DNA of 64,000 nt from assembly GCA_023150375.1 (NCBI GenBank), contig JAKLLA010000002.1, positions 62,001 to 126,000 of the forward strand. The letters run 5' to 3'. The position numbers were made by a program, and so were the translations under genes. Of the stretch, positions 31,660 to 40,428 are shown in pieces. The notes below the pieces were generated by a model. That model was given only the letters and a program-made list of their open reading frames with translations, did no database searches and was not told the origin of the DNA. The DNA comes from Burkholderiaceae bacterium. GTDB lineage: Bacteria > Pseudomonadota > Gammaproteobacteria > Burkholderiales > Burkholderiaceae_C. The stretch's first letter is position 1; each line of letters opens with the position of its first letter.

Positions 31660-33993
31660 ATGTCCAACCTCGCCCCCTCCTGCCTGCCTCCCTCCTGTGC
31701 CGATCTCCCCGCCGCGGCCGCGCCGCCCGCCTGGCGGCGGCGGTCCCTGGCGCTGGCGGCCGCAGCCTGCTGCCTGCTGTCGGGCCAGGCCGCGGCACAG
31801 TCCGCGGCCGCCCCGCTGGAACGCGTCGAGATCGTCGGCAGCACCCCCCTGCCGGGTGCCGGCGTCGAGCGCGACAAGCTGCCCGCCAATGTGCAGCACC
31901 TGGGCGGCACCCGGCTGCGCGACGCCCAGGCGCAGAACCTGCCGGAACTGCTGCGCGGCCAGGTCGGCTCGGTCAGCGCGGTCGAGACCCAGGGCAACCC
32001 CTGGCAGCTGGAAGTGAACTTCCGCGGCTTCAACGCCAGCCCGCTGCTGGGCCAGCCGCAGGGGCTGTCGGTGTTCCTCGACGGCGTACGGCTCAACGAA
32101 GCCTTCGGCGACGTGGTCAACTGGGACCTGGTGCCCCGCAATGCCCTGGCCAGCCTGACCGTGATGCCCGGCTCCAACCCGGTGTTCGGCCTGAACACCC
32201 TGGGCGGCGCGCTGGTGCTGACCAGCAAGCGCGGTGACACCCATGCCGGCGGCGAGGTCGAGTTCGGCCTGGGCGCGCACGGCCGGCGCAGCCTCGAGCT
32301 GGCCCACGGATCGACCCTGGCCGAGGACACCCACCTCTTCGTCGCCGGTGCCGCCTTCGACGAAGACGGCTGGCGACAGCACTCGCCCTCGAAGCTGCGC
32401 CAGGTCTTCGCCCGCGTCGACCACCGCCGCGGCCCGCTGGACCTGACCCTGACCGCCCAGGGCGCCGACAACGACCTGATCGGCAACGGCCTGCTGCCCG
32501 AGACCCTGCTGGCGGTCGACCGCACGCAGATCTACACCCGCCCCGACCAGACCCGCAACCGCCTGGCGGCCCTGTCGCTGCGCGGTGGCTGGGAACTGGG
32601 CGCCGGCCAGCGCCTGGAGGCCCAGGTGCACACCCGCCAGCTGCGTGCCCGCACGGTCAACGGCGACCTGAACGACGACTGGGACGGCCTCTCGGAGGAG
32701 ACCGGTGTCGAGAACCGCACCGCCGGCAAGCAGCGCGGCAGCGGCCTGACGCTGCAGTGGCAGCGCCGCAGCGCCGACCAGCTGCTGGTGGTCGGCGCCT
32801 CGCACGAGCGCAGCCGCACCGAGTTCGAGCAGACCGAAGCCGAGGGGGTGCTCGACGCCACGCGGGCCGTCGGCGAGCTCGAGGACGAGGAGCTGAACGC
32901 CGCCATTTCCGGGCGCAGCCGCACCCACAGCCTGTACGCGACCAGCACCGTGCAGCTCGCCCCCGCACTGGCGCTGACCGCCTCCGGCCGCTGGAACGAG
33001 ACGCGCGTGACCACCGTCGACGAAGGACGCCGCCAGGGCCTGGACACGAACCTGGACAGCGACCACCGCTTCCGCGCCTTCAACCCCGCGCTGGGCGCGA
33101 CCTGGAGCTTCGGCCCGGCGCTGAGCGCCTACGGCAACCTCAGCCAGGGCAACCGGGCGCCCAGCCCGATCGAGCTGGGCTGCTCCGACCCCGACGACCC
33201 CTGCGTGCTGCCCAACGCCCTGCAGGCCGACCCGCCGCTGGACCAGGTGATCTCGCGCAGCCTGGAGGCCGGTCTGCGCGGCGAGCTGGCGCCGGGCTGG
33301 CGCTGGAACGCCGGCATGTTCCACACCACCAACCGCGACGACATCCTGTTCGTCAGCAACGGGCGCGCGGCGGGCTACTTCGCCAACTTCGGCAAGACCC
33401 GCCGGCAGGGCCTCGAGCTGGGCCTGTCCGGCCGCAGCGGCGCCTTCGATGCCGCGCTGCACTACACCCGCCTGGCGGCCACCTTCCAGAGCAGCGCCTG
33501 CCTGGTGTCGGAGGGCAACAGCACCGCCGGCAGCAGCGCACGCTGCACCGGCGAGGACGAGATCGAAGTGCGCCCCGGCGACCGCCTGCCCGGCCTGCCG
33601 GAGAACCTGCTCAAGCTCGACCTGGGCTGGCGCGCCCTGCCGGCCCTGCGCCTGGGCGCCAACCTGCAGGCCCAGTCGGGCGTGTACCTGCGCGGCAACG
33701 AGAACAACCGCCACACCCCCGACGAGGACGACGCCGGCAACCGCGGCCGGGTCGGCGGCTTTGCCATCCTGAACCTGCAGGCGCGCTGGGAGCCCGCACC
33801 GGGCTGGACCCTGCTGGCGCGCGTGAACAACGTCTTCGACCGCCGCCATGCCACCGGCGGCCTGATCGGCGAGAACGCCTTCGACGCCACCGGCCAGCTG
33901 CGCGCCCCGGACGACTGGAGCGACGAGTCCTTCCTGGCCCCGGGCAGCCCGCGCAGCTGGGGCCTGGCGCTGCAGTGGCGCTTCGGCGGCTGA
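31660..33993 (+). CDS. TonB-dependent outer-membrane receptor
   Basis: A 777-residue receptor. Signal peptide (SLALAAAACCLLSGQAAAQ), plug domain with VEIVGSTPLPG, FRGFNASPLLGQPQGLSVFL, DGVRLNEAFGDVVNWDL and GSNPVFGLNTLGGALVLTSK, then a barrel ending with a hydrophobic/aromatic strand LALQWRFGG. The signature near VFDRRHATGG is the usual last TonB box region. A TonB-box-like VEIVG is at the mature N-terminus. Ligand unknown; no siderophore or cobalamin genes nearby and no riboswitch seen upstream. Confidence 0.9.
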   Translation: MSNLAPSCLPPSCADLPAAAAPPAWRRRSLALAAAACCLLSGQAAAQSAAAPLERVEIVGSTPLPGAGVERDKLPANVQHLGGTRLRDAQAQNLPELLRGQVGSVSAVETQGNPWQLEVNFRGFNASPLLGQPQGLSVFLDGVRLNEAFGDVVNWDLVPRNALASLTVMPGSNPVFGLNTLGGALVLTSKRGDTHAGGEVEFGLGAHGRRSLELAHGSTLAEDTHLFVAGAAFDEDGWRQHSPSKLRQVFARVDHRRGPLDLTLTAQGADNDLIGNGLLPETLLAVDRTQIYTRPDQTRNRLAALSLRGGWELGAGQRLEAQVHTRQLRARTVNGDLNDDWDGLSEETGVENRTAGKQRGSGLTLQWQRRSADQLLVVGASHERSRTEFEQTEAEGVLDATRAVGELEDEELNAAISGRSRTHSLYATSTVQLAPALALTASGRWNETRVTTVDEGRRQGLDTNLDSDHRFRAFNPALGATWSFGPALSAYGNLSQGNRAPSPIELGCSDPDDPCVLPNALQADPPLDQVISRSLEAGLRGELAPGWRWNAGMFHTTNRDDILFVSNGRAAGYFANFGKTRRQGLELGLSGRSGAFDAALHYTRLAATFQSSACLVSEGNSTAGSSARCTGEDEIEVRPGDRLPGLPENLLKLDLGWRALPALRLGANLQAQSGVYLRGNENNRHTPDEDDAGNRGRVGGFAILNLQARWEPAPGWTLLARVNNVFDRRHATGGLIGENAFDATGQLRAPDDWSDESFLAPGSPRSWGLALQWRFGG

Positions 33994-34039
33994 ACGCGCC
34001 GGTCGGCGGCACGACGCCAGGGCGGAGCTTCTGCGGCCG

Positions 34040-34057
34040 CCTTGTTCCAGTACAAGG
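34040..34057. promoter_or_regulatory. CCTTGT-N6-ACAAGG inverted repeat
   Basis: Perfect 6-bp arms located 34-51 bp before the Cys-rich protein gene and 46 bp after the receptor stop. The compact dyad is reminiscent of MerR-family operators but no flanking -35/-10 pair is evident. Confidence 0.3.
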
Positions 34058-34090
34058 ACAGCCCACGGCCGCCGCGGCAGACTGCGGCGC

Positions 34091-34567
34091 GTGAATCCCG
34101 CGTGCCTGCCCTCGACCTCTGGCCCTGCCGCCTGGCTGTGCCGGCTCGCGCTGTGGCTGCTGCTCGTGGCCGGCGCCATCGCCCTGCCGGTGGCCCCGGC
34201 CTGGGCCGCCGACGGTCATGCGGCGCATGCGGCTTCGGCCGACACGGCTGACACGGCCGCTGCGGCCTGCCCAGGCCGGGCCACGGACCACCGGGCGTTG
34301 CCCACGGCTGCGGCGGCAGACCCCCGCACCGCAACGCCAGGCAGCGACGGCGCCCGGGCCGAGGCCCCGCCCTGCCCCTGCGACGGGCCGGACCGTGATT
34401 GCAGCGCTGCCTGCAGCGCCGCCTGCGCGGCGGGCTGCCTGCTCGCCCTGCCCGCCGCAACGCCTGCGACGCCGCAGCCGCCTGCCGCCCGATCCGGGCG
34501 CACGCCGGTGGCGCAGCCGCTCGGCACCCTGGCCGGCCCGCCGGACGGACCGCCCCCGAAGGCCTGA
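34091..34567 (+). CDS. Exported Cys/His-rich protein of unknown function
   Basis: About 158 residues from a GTG. A signal segment (LCRLALWLLLVAGAIALPVAPAWA) is followed by HAAHAAS and two cysteine clusters (PPCPCDGPDRDCSAAC and SAACAAGCLLALPA), then a Pro-rich tail. The cysteine spacing (CPCx6CxxxCxxxCxxxC) suggests metal binding; such short exported Cys/His proteins are often linked to copper or related metals. I cannot name a family. It lies between a TonB receptor and a small membrane protein. Confidence 0.55.
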   Translation: MNPACLPSTSGPAAWLCRLALWLLLVAGAIALPVAPAWAADGHAAHAASADTADTAAAACPGRATDHRALPTAAAADPRTATPGSDGARAEAPPCPCDGPDRDCSAACSAACAAGCLLALPAATPATPQPPAARSGRTPVAQPLGTLAGPPDGPPPKA

Positions 34568-34752
34568 GCGCAGAAGGTCCAGCCCCCCACGAACGCCCCG
34601 CACCGCGCCCCGGTGCCGGCGGGGTGAATCCGGCCGGTGCACGGCCCCAGGCCGCCGCACCCGCCCCTGCCCCTTCCCTTCGGATCCGGCCGTCGCGCGC
34701 CGCATGGCGCGGCCCGGCGCCGCCCCGGCGCGACGGCCCGAGGAGCCCTCAC

Positions 34753-35256
34753 ATGAACATGACCCACTACATGCAGCTGCTGGCCGAGAACCAGCCCTGG
34801 AACCTGATCCTCTTCATGGCCGTCCCGGTCATCCTGGCCGAGACCGTGGCCATCACCGAGCTCTTCGTGCTGCTGCACCGCCTGCGCAGCGGCCGCCTGC
34901 TGATGCTCAACCGCGCCGCCAGCATCGCCGGCGGACTGTACTTCCTGGGCGTGTTCGCCTGGCTGATGGTCACCGCGGTGATCCCGATCACCCAGGGCGA
35001 CCAGTGGCGCGGCCCGGCCGACGTGATCGCGGTGGGCTTCTACCTGGCCGGGGTGCTGCCACTGGTCGGCATGGCCCTGCTGGACCTGCGCTGGGTCGGT
35101 GGCCACTGGAGCGACGAACGCCGCATGACCTGGCATGCCATCGCCGTGGCGACCTTCCTGGTGGTCGCCCATGTGGCGATGATCTTCGGCATGCTCGACC
35201 CGACGATCCTGGGCGGTGCCGCGGCCGCCGACGGGCACGGCGGCATGGCGCACTGA
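34753..35256 (+). CDS. Small four-helix membrane protein (DUF6803-like)
   Basis: A 167-residue integral membrane protein with helices at LILFMAVPVILAETVAITELFVLL, AGGLYFLGVFAWLMVTAVI, AVGFYLAGVLPLVGMALLDL and FLVVAHVAMIFGML; the tail is Gly/His-rich (DGHGGMAH). I recognise it as a conserved uncharacterised family, probably DUF6803. AGGAGC lies 8 bp before the ATG. The previous gene ends 185 bp upstream in a GC-rich gap without a clear signal. Confidence 0.75.
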   Translation: MNMTHYMQLLAENQPWNLILFMAVPVILAETVAITELFVLLHRLRSGRLLMLNRAASIAGGLYFLGVFAWLMVTAVIPITQGDQWRGPADVIAVGFYLAGVLPLVGMALLDLRWVGGHWSDERRMTWHAIAVATFLVVAHVAMIFGMLDPTILGGAAAADGHGGMAH

Positions 35257-35344
35257 CGGCCAGGGACGGCCCCCGACGGCGCGCCTGCGCGGCGCGACCG
35301 GCCGGGCCCGGCCTGCGTGGCGCGCACGGCGCGAACGAGGTCGG

Positions 35345-36613
35345 TCAGCCCAGCGCGTCGGCCCAGATGTTGCGCGCCCAGGTGTGCGCGTAGGTGGCCT
35401 CCAGCGTGTTGCGCGCCGCCGAGAGGCCGCCCGCGCCCGGCACCGGCACCAGGGTCTTCTGCGCTGCGTCCCATTTGTGCACCGAGGCCACGTGCACCGC
35501 CTCGCTCTCCGAGACGAAGCTGTAGCAGGTGTTGGTGATGATGGGCGAGTCGTTGAGCGGCTGGCCGGTCAGCCGGGCGATCACCGCATCCGCCGTGGCC
35601 TTGGCGTGGTTGTTGGCCATGAAGCCGGACTTGGGCATGGCCGGTGCGGAGGCGGTGGCGTCGCCGATCACATGCACACCGGGCACCCGGGTGGATTCGA
35701 AGCCCTGGAACTCCACCCCCACCCAACGGTTGTTCACCGTGACCAGCGGCTGGGCAATGCGCCCGGCGCGCTGCGGCGGGATGACGTTGAACAGATCGGC
35801 CTTGACGTCCTCGGTCTCGAGGCGGGCCACGCCCTTGGCCGCGTCGAACTCGAGCAGCGCGCTGTTGGGGCGGTACTCGATGATGCCCGGATACAGCTCG
35901 CTCCAGGCCTTCAGGAACAGGCCCTTCTTGGAGACGATGTCCGGGTTGCCGTCCAGCACCAGCAGCTTCGCGCGCGGCTTGGCGCGCTGGAAGTACTGCG
36001 CGATCACGCTGGCACGCTCGTAGGGCCCGGGCGGGCAGCGATAGGGGGCCTTCGGGATCGAGATCGCGAACACCCCGCCGTCGGGCAGCGCCTCGAGCTG
36101 GCGGCGCAGCGCCACCGTCTCGGGGCCGGCCTTCCAGGCGTGCAGCACGCGGCCGCTGGCATGCGCGGCCGCCAGGCCCGGCACCGCGTCGAGATCGACA
36201 TCGATGCCCGGCGCCACGATCAGCCGGTCGTAGGGCAGTGGCTCGCCGCGCGCCAGGCGCACTTGGCGGCGCTCGAAGTCGATCGCCGTCGCCTCGTCAC
36301 GCACCCGGCGCACGCCGTATTTGTCCAGTCCGTCGTAGCCGCGCGTGATGTCCTCGATGCGGCGGCTGCCCGCCAGCACCAGGTTGCTGATCGGGCAGGA
36401 GACGAAGTGCTCGTTGCGCTCCACCAGCGTCACCTCGAGGCGGGGCTCCCACAGCCGCAGGTACTTCGCCGCGGTGGCACCGCCGAAGCCCGCGCCGATC
36501 ACCACCACGCGGCCGAGGGGTTTCACGCCGGTCAGGCTGGCACAGCCCGACAGGCCGAGCGATGCGGCACCGGCCAGGCCGGCGCCGAGAAGGGAACGTC
36601 GTTGCAGGGTCAT
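35345..36613 (-). CDS. fccB: Flavocytochrome c sulfide dehydrogenase, flavoprotein subunit
   Basis: A 422-residue exported flavoprotein. The N-terminus combines a Tat-like RRSLLGAGLAGAASL with a lipobox-like GLSGC. FAD binding: VVVIGAGFGGATAAKYL; redox disulfide cysteines appear in YRCPPGPYE and NTCYSFVSE; substrate side LVERNEHFVSCPISN. FccB oxidises sulfide to sulfur/polysulfide and passes electrons to its cytochrome. The cytochrome gene lies 12 bp upstream in the same operon. Confidence 0.9.
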   Translation of the reverse strand: MTLQRRSLLGAGLAGAASLGLSGCASLTGVKPLGRVVVIGAGFGGATAAKYLRLWEPRLEVTLVERNEHFVSCPISNLVLAGSRRIEDITRGYDGLDKYGVRRVRDEATAIDFERRQVRLARGEPLPYDRLIVAPGIDVDLDAVPGLAAAHASGRVLHAWKAGPETVALRRQLEALPDGGVFAISIPKAPYRCPPGPYERASVIAQYFQRAKPRAKLLVLDGNPDIVSKKGLFLKAWSELYPGIIEYRPNSALLEFDAAKGVARLETEDVKADLFNVIPPQRAGRIAQPLVTVNNRWVGVEFQGFESTRVPGVHVIGDATASAPAMPKSGFMANNHAKATADAVIARLTGQPLNDSPIITNTCYSFVSESEAVHVASVHKWDAAQKTLVPVPGAGGLSAARNTLEATYAHTWARNIWADALG

Positions 36614-36625
36614 GGTCGCTCTCCC

Positions 36626-36973
36626 TCAGCGCACGGGCAGGGCCGCGAAATAGTCGGCCAGGCGACGCAACTCCTCGTCGCTGTAGCCCTTGGCGTGCTG
36701 GTGCATCACGGTCGCGGCCGGCCGCTGGCCGGTCTTGAACTCGATCAGCGCACGGTACAGCGTCTCGGCGCCCCGCCCCGCGATCGCCGGAATCGCCCCC
36801 TGGTCGCGCCCCTCGGTGCCATGGCAGGCCGCACAGGTGGCCGCCCAGGTACGCACCTGGCGCTCGGCCAGGCTCGGCGTGGCCGCGGGCGACTGCGCCT
36901 GGGCAGCCAGACAGGCCCCCAGGCCGGCGGCCAGCAACAGGCCGCGCAGCGGAAATCGGAAGTTCGGTGTCAT
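36626..36973 (-). CDS. fccA: Monohaem cytochrome c subunit of sulfide dehydrogenase
   Basis: A 115-residue exported class I cytochrome c. Signal peptide GLLLAAGLGACLAAQA; one haem site CAACHG near residue 47 and the distal Met in TVMHQHAKGYSDEELRRLADYFAAL. Short, single-haem FccA proteins exist alongside the dihaem type. GGAG seven bases before the chosen ATG decides the start over an ATG four codons upstream. Cotranscribed with fccB. Confidence 0.88.
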   Translation of the reverse strand: MTPNFRFPLRGLLLAAGLGACLAAQAQSPAATPSLAERQVRTWAATCAACHGTEGRDQGAIPAIAGRGAETLYRALIEFKTGQRPAATVMHQHAKGYSDEELRRLADYFAALPVR

Positions 36974-37154
36974 CGACAGCTCCATGGATGCCGGTACGGC
37001 TTGCATGAACGGAGCCGCACTGTGCCCGCACCCGGCCGGTGCGCCAAATAGAGAAGTCGAGGAAGCTTATGCGCATGGGTGATAAGGGAGAGCCTCGCCG
37101 CAGCGCGACGTATGCTCGACGTCTCCCCATCCGACGTTTCCCGGAGCCCCGCCG

Positions 37155-37721
37155 ATGTCCCTCACCATGACCGCCGCCCACAGCCGCCTCGTGCTGGTCG
37201 ACTACCAGGGCCCGCTGATGCCGGCGATCCACGAGGGCGAGCGCCGGCTGTCGCAGGCGCTGCTGCTGGCCGATGCGGCGCGGGTGCTGGGGGTGCCGGT
37301 GCTGGGCACCGAGCAGAACCCGCAGCGGCTCGGGCCGAACGCGGCGCCGCTGCGTGCACGCTGCGACGAGACGCTGGCCAAGACGCACTTCGACGCCTGC
37401 CGCGACGGCCTGGCCGAGCGGCTGCTGGCGGATGCGCCGGCCGGGACGCGGCCGGAGGTGGTGATCGCCGGCTGCGAGGCGCATGTCTGCCTGCTGCAGA
37501 CCGCGCTGGGGCTGCTCGGGCACGGTTTCCGGCTCTGGGTGGTGGCCTCGGCCTGCGGCTCGCGCCGCCCGGAGGATCGGCTGGCCGGCCTGCAGCGGCT
37601 GCAGCAGGCCGGCGCGACCCTGGTGAGCGCCGAGATGGTGCTGTTCGAGTGGCTGGGCGACTGCCGCCACCCGCAGTTCAAGGCGCTGCTCGAACGGGTG
37701 AAGGCACAGCCGGTGGATTGA
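37155..37721 (+). CDS. Isochorismatase-family hydrolase
   Basis: A 188-residue cysteine hydrolase-fold protein: LVLVDYQGPLMPAI carries the catalytic Asp, LGTEQNPQRLG follows, KTHFDACRD supplies the Lys, and VVIAGCEAHVCLLQTALGL has the nucleophilic Cys. Similar to YcaC-like proteins of unknown substrate. Divergent from fccAB with a 180-bp gap holding CTTAT-N11-ATAAG (37068-37088 region) as a weak dyad. Confidence 0.85.
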   Translation: MSLTMTAAHSRLVLVDYQGPLMPAIHEGERRLSQALLLADAARVLGVPVLGTEQNPQRLGPNAAPLRARCDETLAKTHFDACRDGLAERLLADAPAGTRPEVVIAGCEAHVCLLQTALGLLGHGFRLWVVASACGSRRPEDRLAGLQRLQQAGATLVSAEMVLFEWLGDCRHPQFKALLERVKAQPVD

Positions 37722-37806
37722 GGCCGACGGCTGCCGATGCCCCGGGCCGGGCGGCAGGTCGGCGATGGGGGAACAATCGCGCCGGTCTCCTCACGAAAGC
37801 TGCTCC

Positions 37807-38289
37807 ATGAACCTCCACGACATCGAAGTGCGCCGCATCGACGGCAAGCTCCAGAGCCTGGCCGAATACGCCGGTCAGGTGCTGCTGATCGTCAACGTGG
37901 CCAGCCGCTGCGGCTTCACGCCGCAGTACGGCGGGCTCGAGGCGCTGTACCGGCGCTATCGCGAGCGCGGCTTCGCGGTGCTGGGCTTCCCCTGCGACCA
38001 GTTCGGCCACCAGGAGCCGGGCGACGAGGAGGAGATCCGCAGCTTCTGCAGCCTGAACTACGACGTGACCTTCCCGATGTTCGCGAAGGTCGAGGTCAAC
38101 GGCCCGGACGCGCACCCGCTGTTCCAGCACCTGAAGAAGGAGGCGCCCGGGCTGCTGGGCACCGAAGGCATCAAGTGGAACTTCACCAAGTTCCTGGTCG
38201 ATGCACAGGGCCGGGTGCTGTCGCGCCATGCGCCCACCGACAAGCCCGAGAGCCTGGCCGCGGCGATCGAGCCGCTGCTGCCGCGCTGA
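37807..38289 (+). CDS. Glutathione peroxidase (BsaA/GPx-like thiol peroxidase)
   Basis: A 160-residue peroxidase. Active-site NVASRCGFTPQYGGLE with Cys in place of selenocysteine, the second motif GFPCDQFGHQEPG, and WNFTKFLVD with the catalytic Trp-Asn-Phe. Reduces hydrogen or lipid hydroperoxides with thioredoxin or glutathione. Stands alone 85 bp after the isochorismatase-like gene. Confidence 0.92.
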   Translation: MNLHDIEVRRIDGKLQSLAEYAGQVLLIVNVASRCGFTPQYGGLEALYRRYRERGFAVLGFPCDQFGHQEPGDEEEIRSFCSLNYDVTFPMFAKVEVNGPDAHPLFQHLKKEAPGLLGTEGIKWNFTKFLVDAQGRVLSRHAPTDKPESLAAAIEPLLPR

Positions 38290-38334
38290 GCACGCCGGCC
38301 GGCGCGCCGATCGCCCGAGCAGCGGGCGTCGGCC

Positions 38335-38952
38335 TCAGCGCTGGCCGGTCCAGCTCTGGTCGGGCGGCGCGTCGTTGTAGCCCCATTCGCCGGTGAAGCT
38401 GGAGAAGTCGGCGCTGAAGCGCAGCACCACCCTGCCCTGGCCGTTCGACTGCGTCCAGCGGCCGGTGAGCACCCGGCCTTCGAGCGTGCCTTCGATGCGC
38501 CCGTCGCGGTGGGTGTAGCGGCCGGTGACGCGGGAGCCTTCGCGGGTGAGCGTCATGTCGCCGAAGGTGCTGCGGTAGGGGCCGAGGCGCTGCGGGGCGA
38601 CCGGTGCCGCCGGCGGCGGCGGTGCCGGTGTGACGGGGGCCGCGGCCGGCGGCGGCGTGCCGGCCTCGCCATCGCCCTCGAGGTCCAGGCACACCGCGGT
38701 GCAGGCCTGGGTCTCGCCCCGGTCGGGGTCGATGGCCTTCAGGAACCAGCCCTTCGGGCCGCCGCCGACCTGGCAGGCGCTGCTGAAGCCGCCACTGTGC
38801 ACATAGGACAGCGCACAGAAGCTGTGGCGGCCCAGCTCGATGCGCTGCTCGCCGCAGCCGTCGCAGGCGGCCTGGTGGTAGGTGATGCGCCCCGCCGCAT
38901 GGGCGCAGCCCAGCGCGAGGAGGAGGGACAGGGCGAGAAGGGAGCGGCGCAT
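38335..38952 (-). CDS. Exported Cys-rich protein of unknown function
   Basis: Not recognised. About 205 residues: signal peptide (RRSLLALSLLLALGCAHA), an N-terminal domain with six cysteines (QAACDGCGEQ, FCALSY, SSACQVG, TQACTAVCLD), a Pro/Ala linker (TPPPAAAPVTPAPPPPAAP) and a C-terminal beta-rich domain with GSRVTGRYTHRDGRIEGTLEGRV-type repeats and FTGEWGYND. The C-terminal part resembles lipocalin-like ligand or carbohydrate-binding repeats seen in secreted proteins. Confidence 0.6.
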   Translation of the reverse strand: MRRSLLALSLLLALGCAHAAGRITYHQAACDGCGEQRIELGRHSFCALSYVHSGGFSSACQVGGGPKGWFLKAIDPDRGETQACTAVCLDLEGDGEAGTPPPAAAPVTPAPPPPAAPVAPQRLGPYRSTFGDMTLTREGSRVTGRYTHRDGRIEGTLEGRVLTGRWTQSNGQGRVVLRFSADFSSFTGEWGYNDAPPDQSWTGQR

Positions 38953-39163
38953 GGGGCAACCCGGAAGTCGTCGGTGAGTGAAACCCCACTCTAGTCCCGG
39001 GCTCCCCGGGGGGTGGCGCGAGAAGCGGGCCCGTCCGTGCCGAATTCGCGCCGGACGGCGCTGCCACGCGGCCTTGCGGACCGGCTCGACGCACCGGCGC
39101 CGCACGGCACCGGGCGTCCACCTGCGACACTGTGGGCCTGCGCCAGTCCCTGCCCACGAAGCG

Positions 39164-39403
39164 ATGAAGACCTACCAGATCGAGATCCAGCGCCTGAAGT
39201 CCATCACCCACGACCACGGCAGTCTGGAACTGCGCATCGACGCCCTCGTGCTGCCCAGCCCGAAGCCGCGCGGCGACGACGACGCGGCCGCCTCACCCAG
39301 CAGCGTGATCCGCCTGAGCGAGAAGGATGCGCGCTCGCTGCTGCACCTGCTGAAGGCCCAGCTGGCCGAGCTGGAACCCCGCAAGGGGCGCAGCCAGCGC
39401 TGA
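39164..39403 (+). CDS. Small hypothetical protein (79 residues)
   Basis: Not recognised. Begins MKTYQIEIQRLKSITHD, has an acidic linker (GDDDAAASP) and a helical C-terminus (SEKDARSLLHLLKAQLAELEP). No signal or membrane segment. Weak ribosome site (GAAGCG). Codon use is like its neighbours; the KTYQIEIQRLK start with a regular strand pattern favours a real gene. Confidence 0.55.
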   Translation: MKTYQIEIQRLKSITHDHGSLELRIDALVLPSPKPRGDDDAAASPSSVIRLSEKDARSLLHLLKAQLAELEPRKGRSQR

Positions 39404-39453
39404 TCCGGCCGTGGTCAGCCGAGGGCGGCGCGCCGGCCCGCCCGGGCCGCGCT

Positions 39454-39471
39454 CCCCGGCGCCTGCCGGGG
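39454..39471. terminator. Bidirectional hairpin between convergent genes
   Basis: CCCCGGC and GCCGGGG pair across a four-base loop in the 77-bp gap between the 79-residue protein gene and the PEBP lipoprotein gene. No T-tract on either strand. Confidence 0.4.
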
Positions 39472-39480
39472 CACCGCGCC

Positions 39481-40116
39481 TCAGCGCCCGTAGTAGGCGG
39501 TGAACGAGGCCTTGCCCAGCAGCTTGTCGCCCAGCCCCTTGTTCAGCACGAAGCCGTGCAGCGCGGCCGAGCCCGTCTTCGGAATGCCGGCGGCGGCATG
39601 CAGGTTGTCCACGCCCAGCGCAAAGACGGTGAAGACGTAGCGGTGCGGCTTGTCGCCCACCGGCGGGCAGGGGCCGCCCCAGTTGCCGTTGCCACCGGTG
39701 GCGCCGGTGTCGAAGAAATCGCTGTGGCCGCCGTTCGCCCCCGCAGGCAGGCCGGCGGGCGAGTTGCCGGCGCCGCGCGGCAGCGAGGTCACCGAGGCGG
39801 GGATGTTGTAGACCGTCCAGTGCCAGAAGCCGCTGCCGGTGGGCGCATCCGGGTCGTAGACCTGCACCGCGAAGGACTTCGTGCCCGCCGGCGCGTTGGA
39901 CCACACCAGCGCAGGCGACACGTTCTGCCCCTTGCAGCCGAAGCCGTTGAGCACATAGGCGTTGTCGATGGTGCTGCGCGCGGGGATGTCCGGACTGCTC
40001 AGCGTGAAGGCCGTCGCCGGCGCGGCGGCGGGCAGGCTGGAGCAGCCGGTCATCAAGGCAGCCGCTGCCAGACCACAGGCCAGGGCAGTCGAGCGAAGCA
40101 GGGGCAGGTTGTTCAT
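39481..40116 (-). CDS. PEBP (YbhB/YbcL-type) lipoprotein
   Basis: A 211-residue protein of the phosphatidylethanolamine-binding family. Lipobox LMTGCSS at residues 22-28 marks it as a lipoprotein. Family elements: NVSPALVWSNAPAGTKSFAV, VYDPDAPTGSGFWHW, and GGPCPPVGDKPHRYVFTVFAL. Bacterial members are of unknown function, possibly inhibitors of periplasmic enzymes. Single gene. Confidence 0.88.
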   Translation of the reverse strand: MNNLPLLRSTALACGLAAAALMTGCSSLPAAAPATAFTLSSPDIPARSTIDNAYVLNGFGCKGQNVSPALVWSNAPAGTKSFAVQVYDPDAPTGSGFWHWTVYNIPASVTSLPRGAGNSPAGLPAGANGGHSDFFDTGATGGNGNWGGPCPPVGDKPHRYVFTVFALGVDNLHAAAGIPKTGSAALHGFVLNKGLGDKLLGKASFTAYYGR

Positions 40117-40428
40117 GTCGTGGGTGATCCAGCAGAAGGTTCCGGGTTGCGGACGCCCGCCGTGGCGGGGATCGGCGCCTTCGATCTTGCCAAAGGCGGG
40201 CAAGACGGCCAGTGCACGCAAACCCGACCTGACGCTCGCCGGCCACGTCCGTGGCCACGATGCAACGCCTCTGCGCGCCCTGCGCCACGGCCCCCGAGCG
40301 TCACCGCTCGTTCGGCAGCCGGGCCACCCCGGCCGCGATGGACCGCAAGCAGAAAGAAGCCCGACCGGCTCGCACCGATCGGGCTTCTTCGTCTGGATAC
40401 CCGCTCGCGCGGGTACGACCGCTTCAGC
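40117..40428. other. 312-bp non-coding gap between the PEBP gene and lpdA
   Basis: I see no convincing gene. It holds the pdh operon terminator (40354-40389) and a GGCCACG-TC-CGTGGCC perfect inverted repeat at 40241-40256. The PEBP promoter should lie in 40117-40230, but no clear -35/-10 pair is visible. Confidence 0.5.
40354..40389 (-). terminator. Rho-independent terminator of the pyruvate dehydrogenase operon
   Basis: AAGAAGCCCGA (40354-40364) and TCGGGCTTCTT (40379-40389) form a perfect 11-bp stem; on the minus strand the hairpin runs into TTCTTTCT. It lies 40 bp after the lpdA stop. Confidence 0.8.

Noticed and set aside
34600-34700. Possible cobalamin riboswitch (GGTGAATCCGGC-like string before the DUF6803-like gene)
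   Set aside because: The other conserved boxes, including the GCCACTG element, are missing and no cobalamin gene is adjacent.
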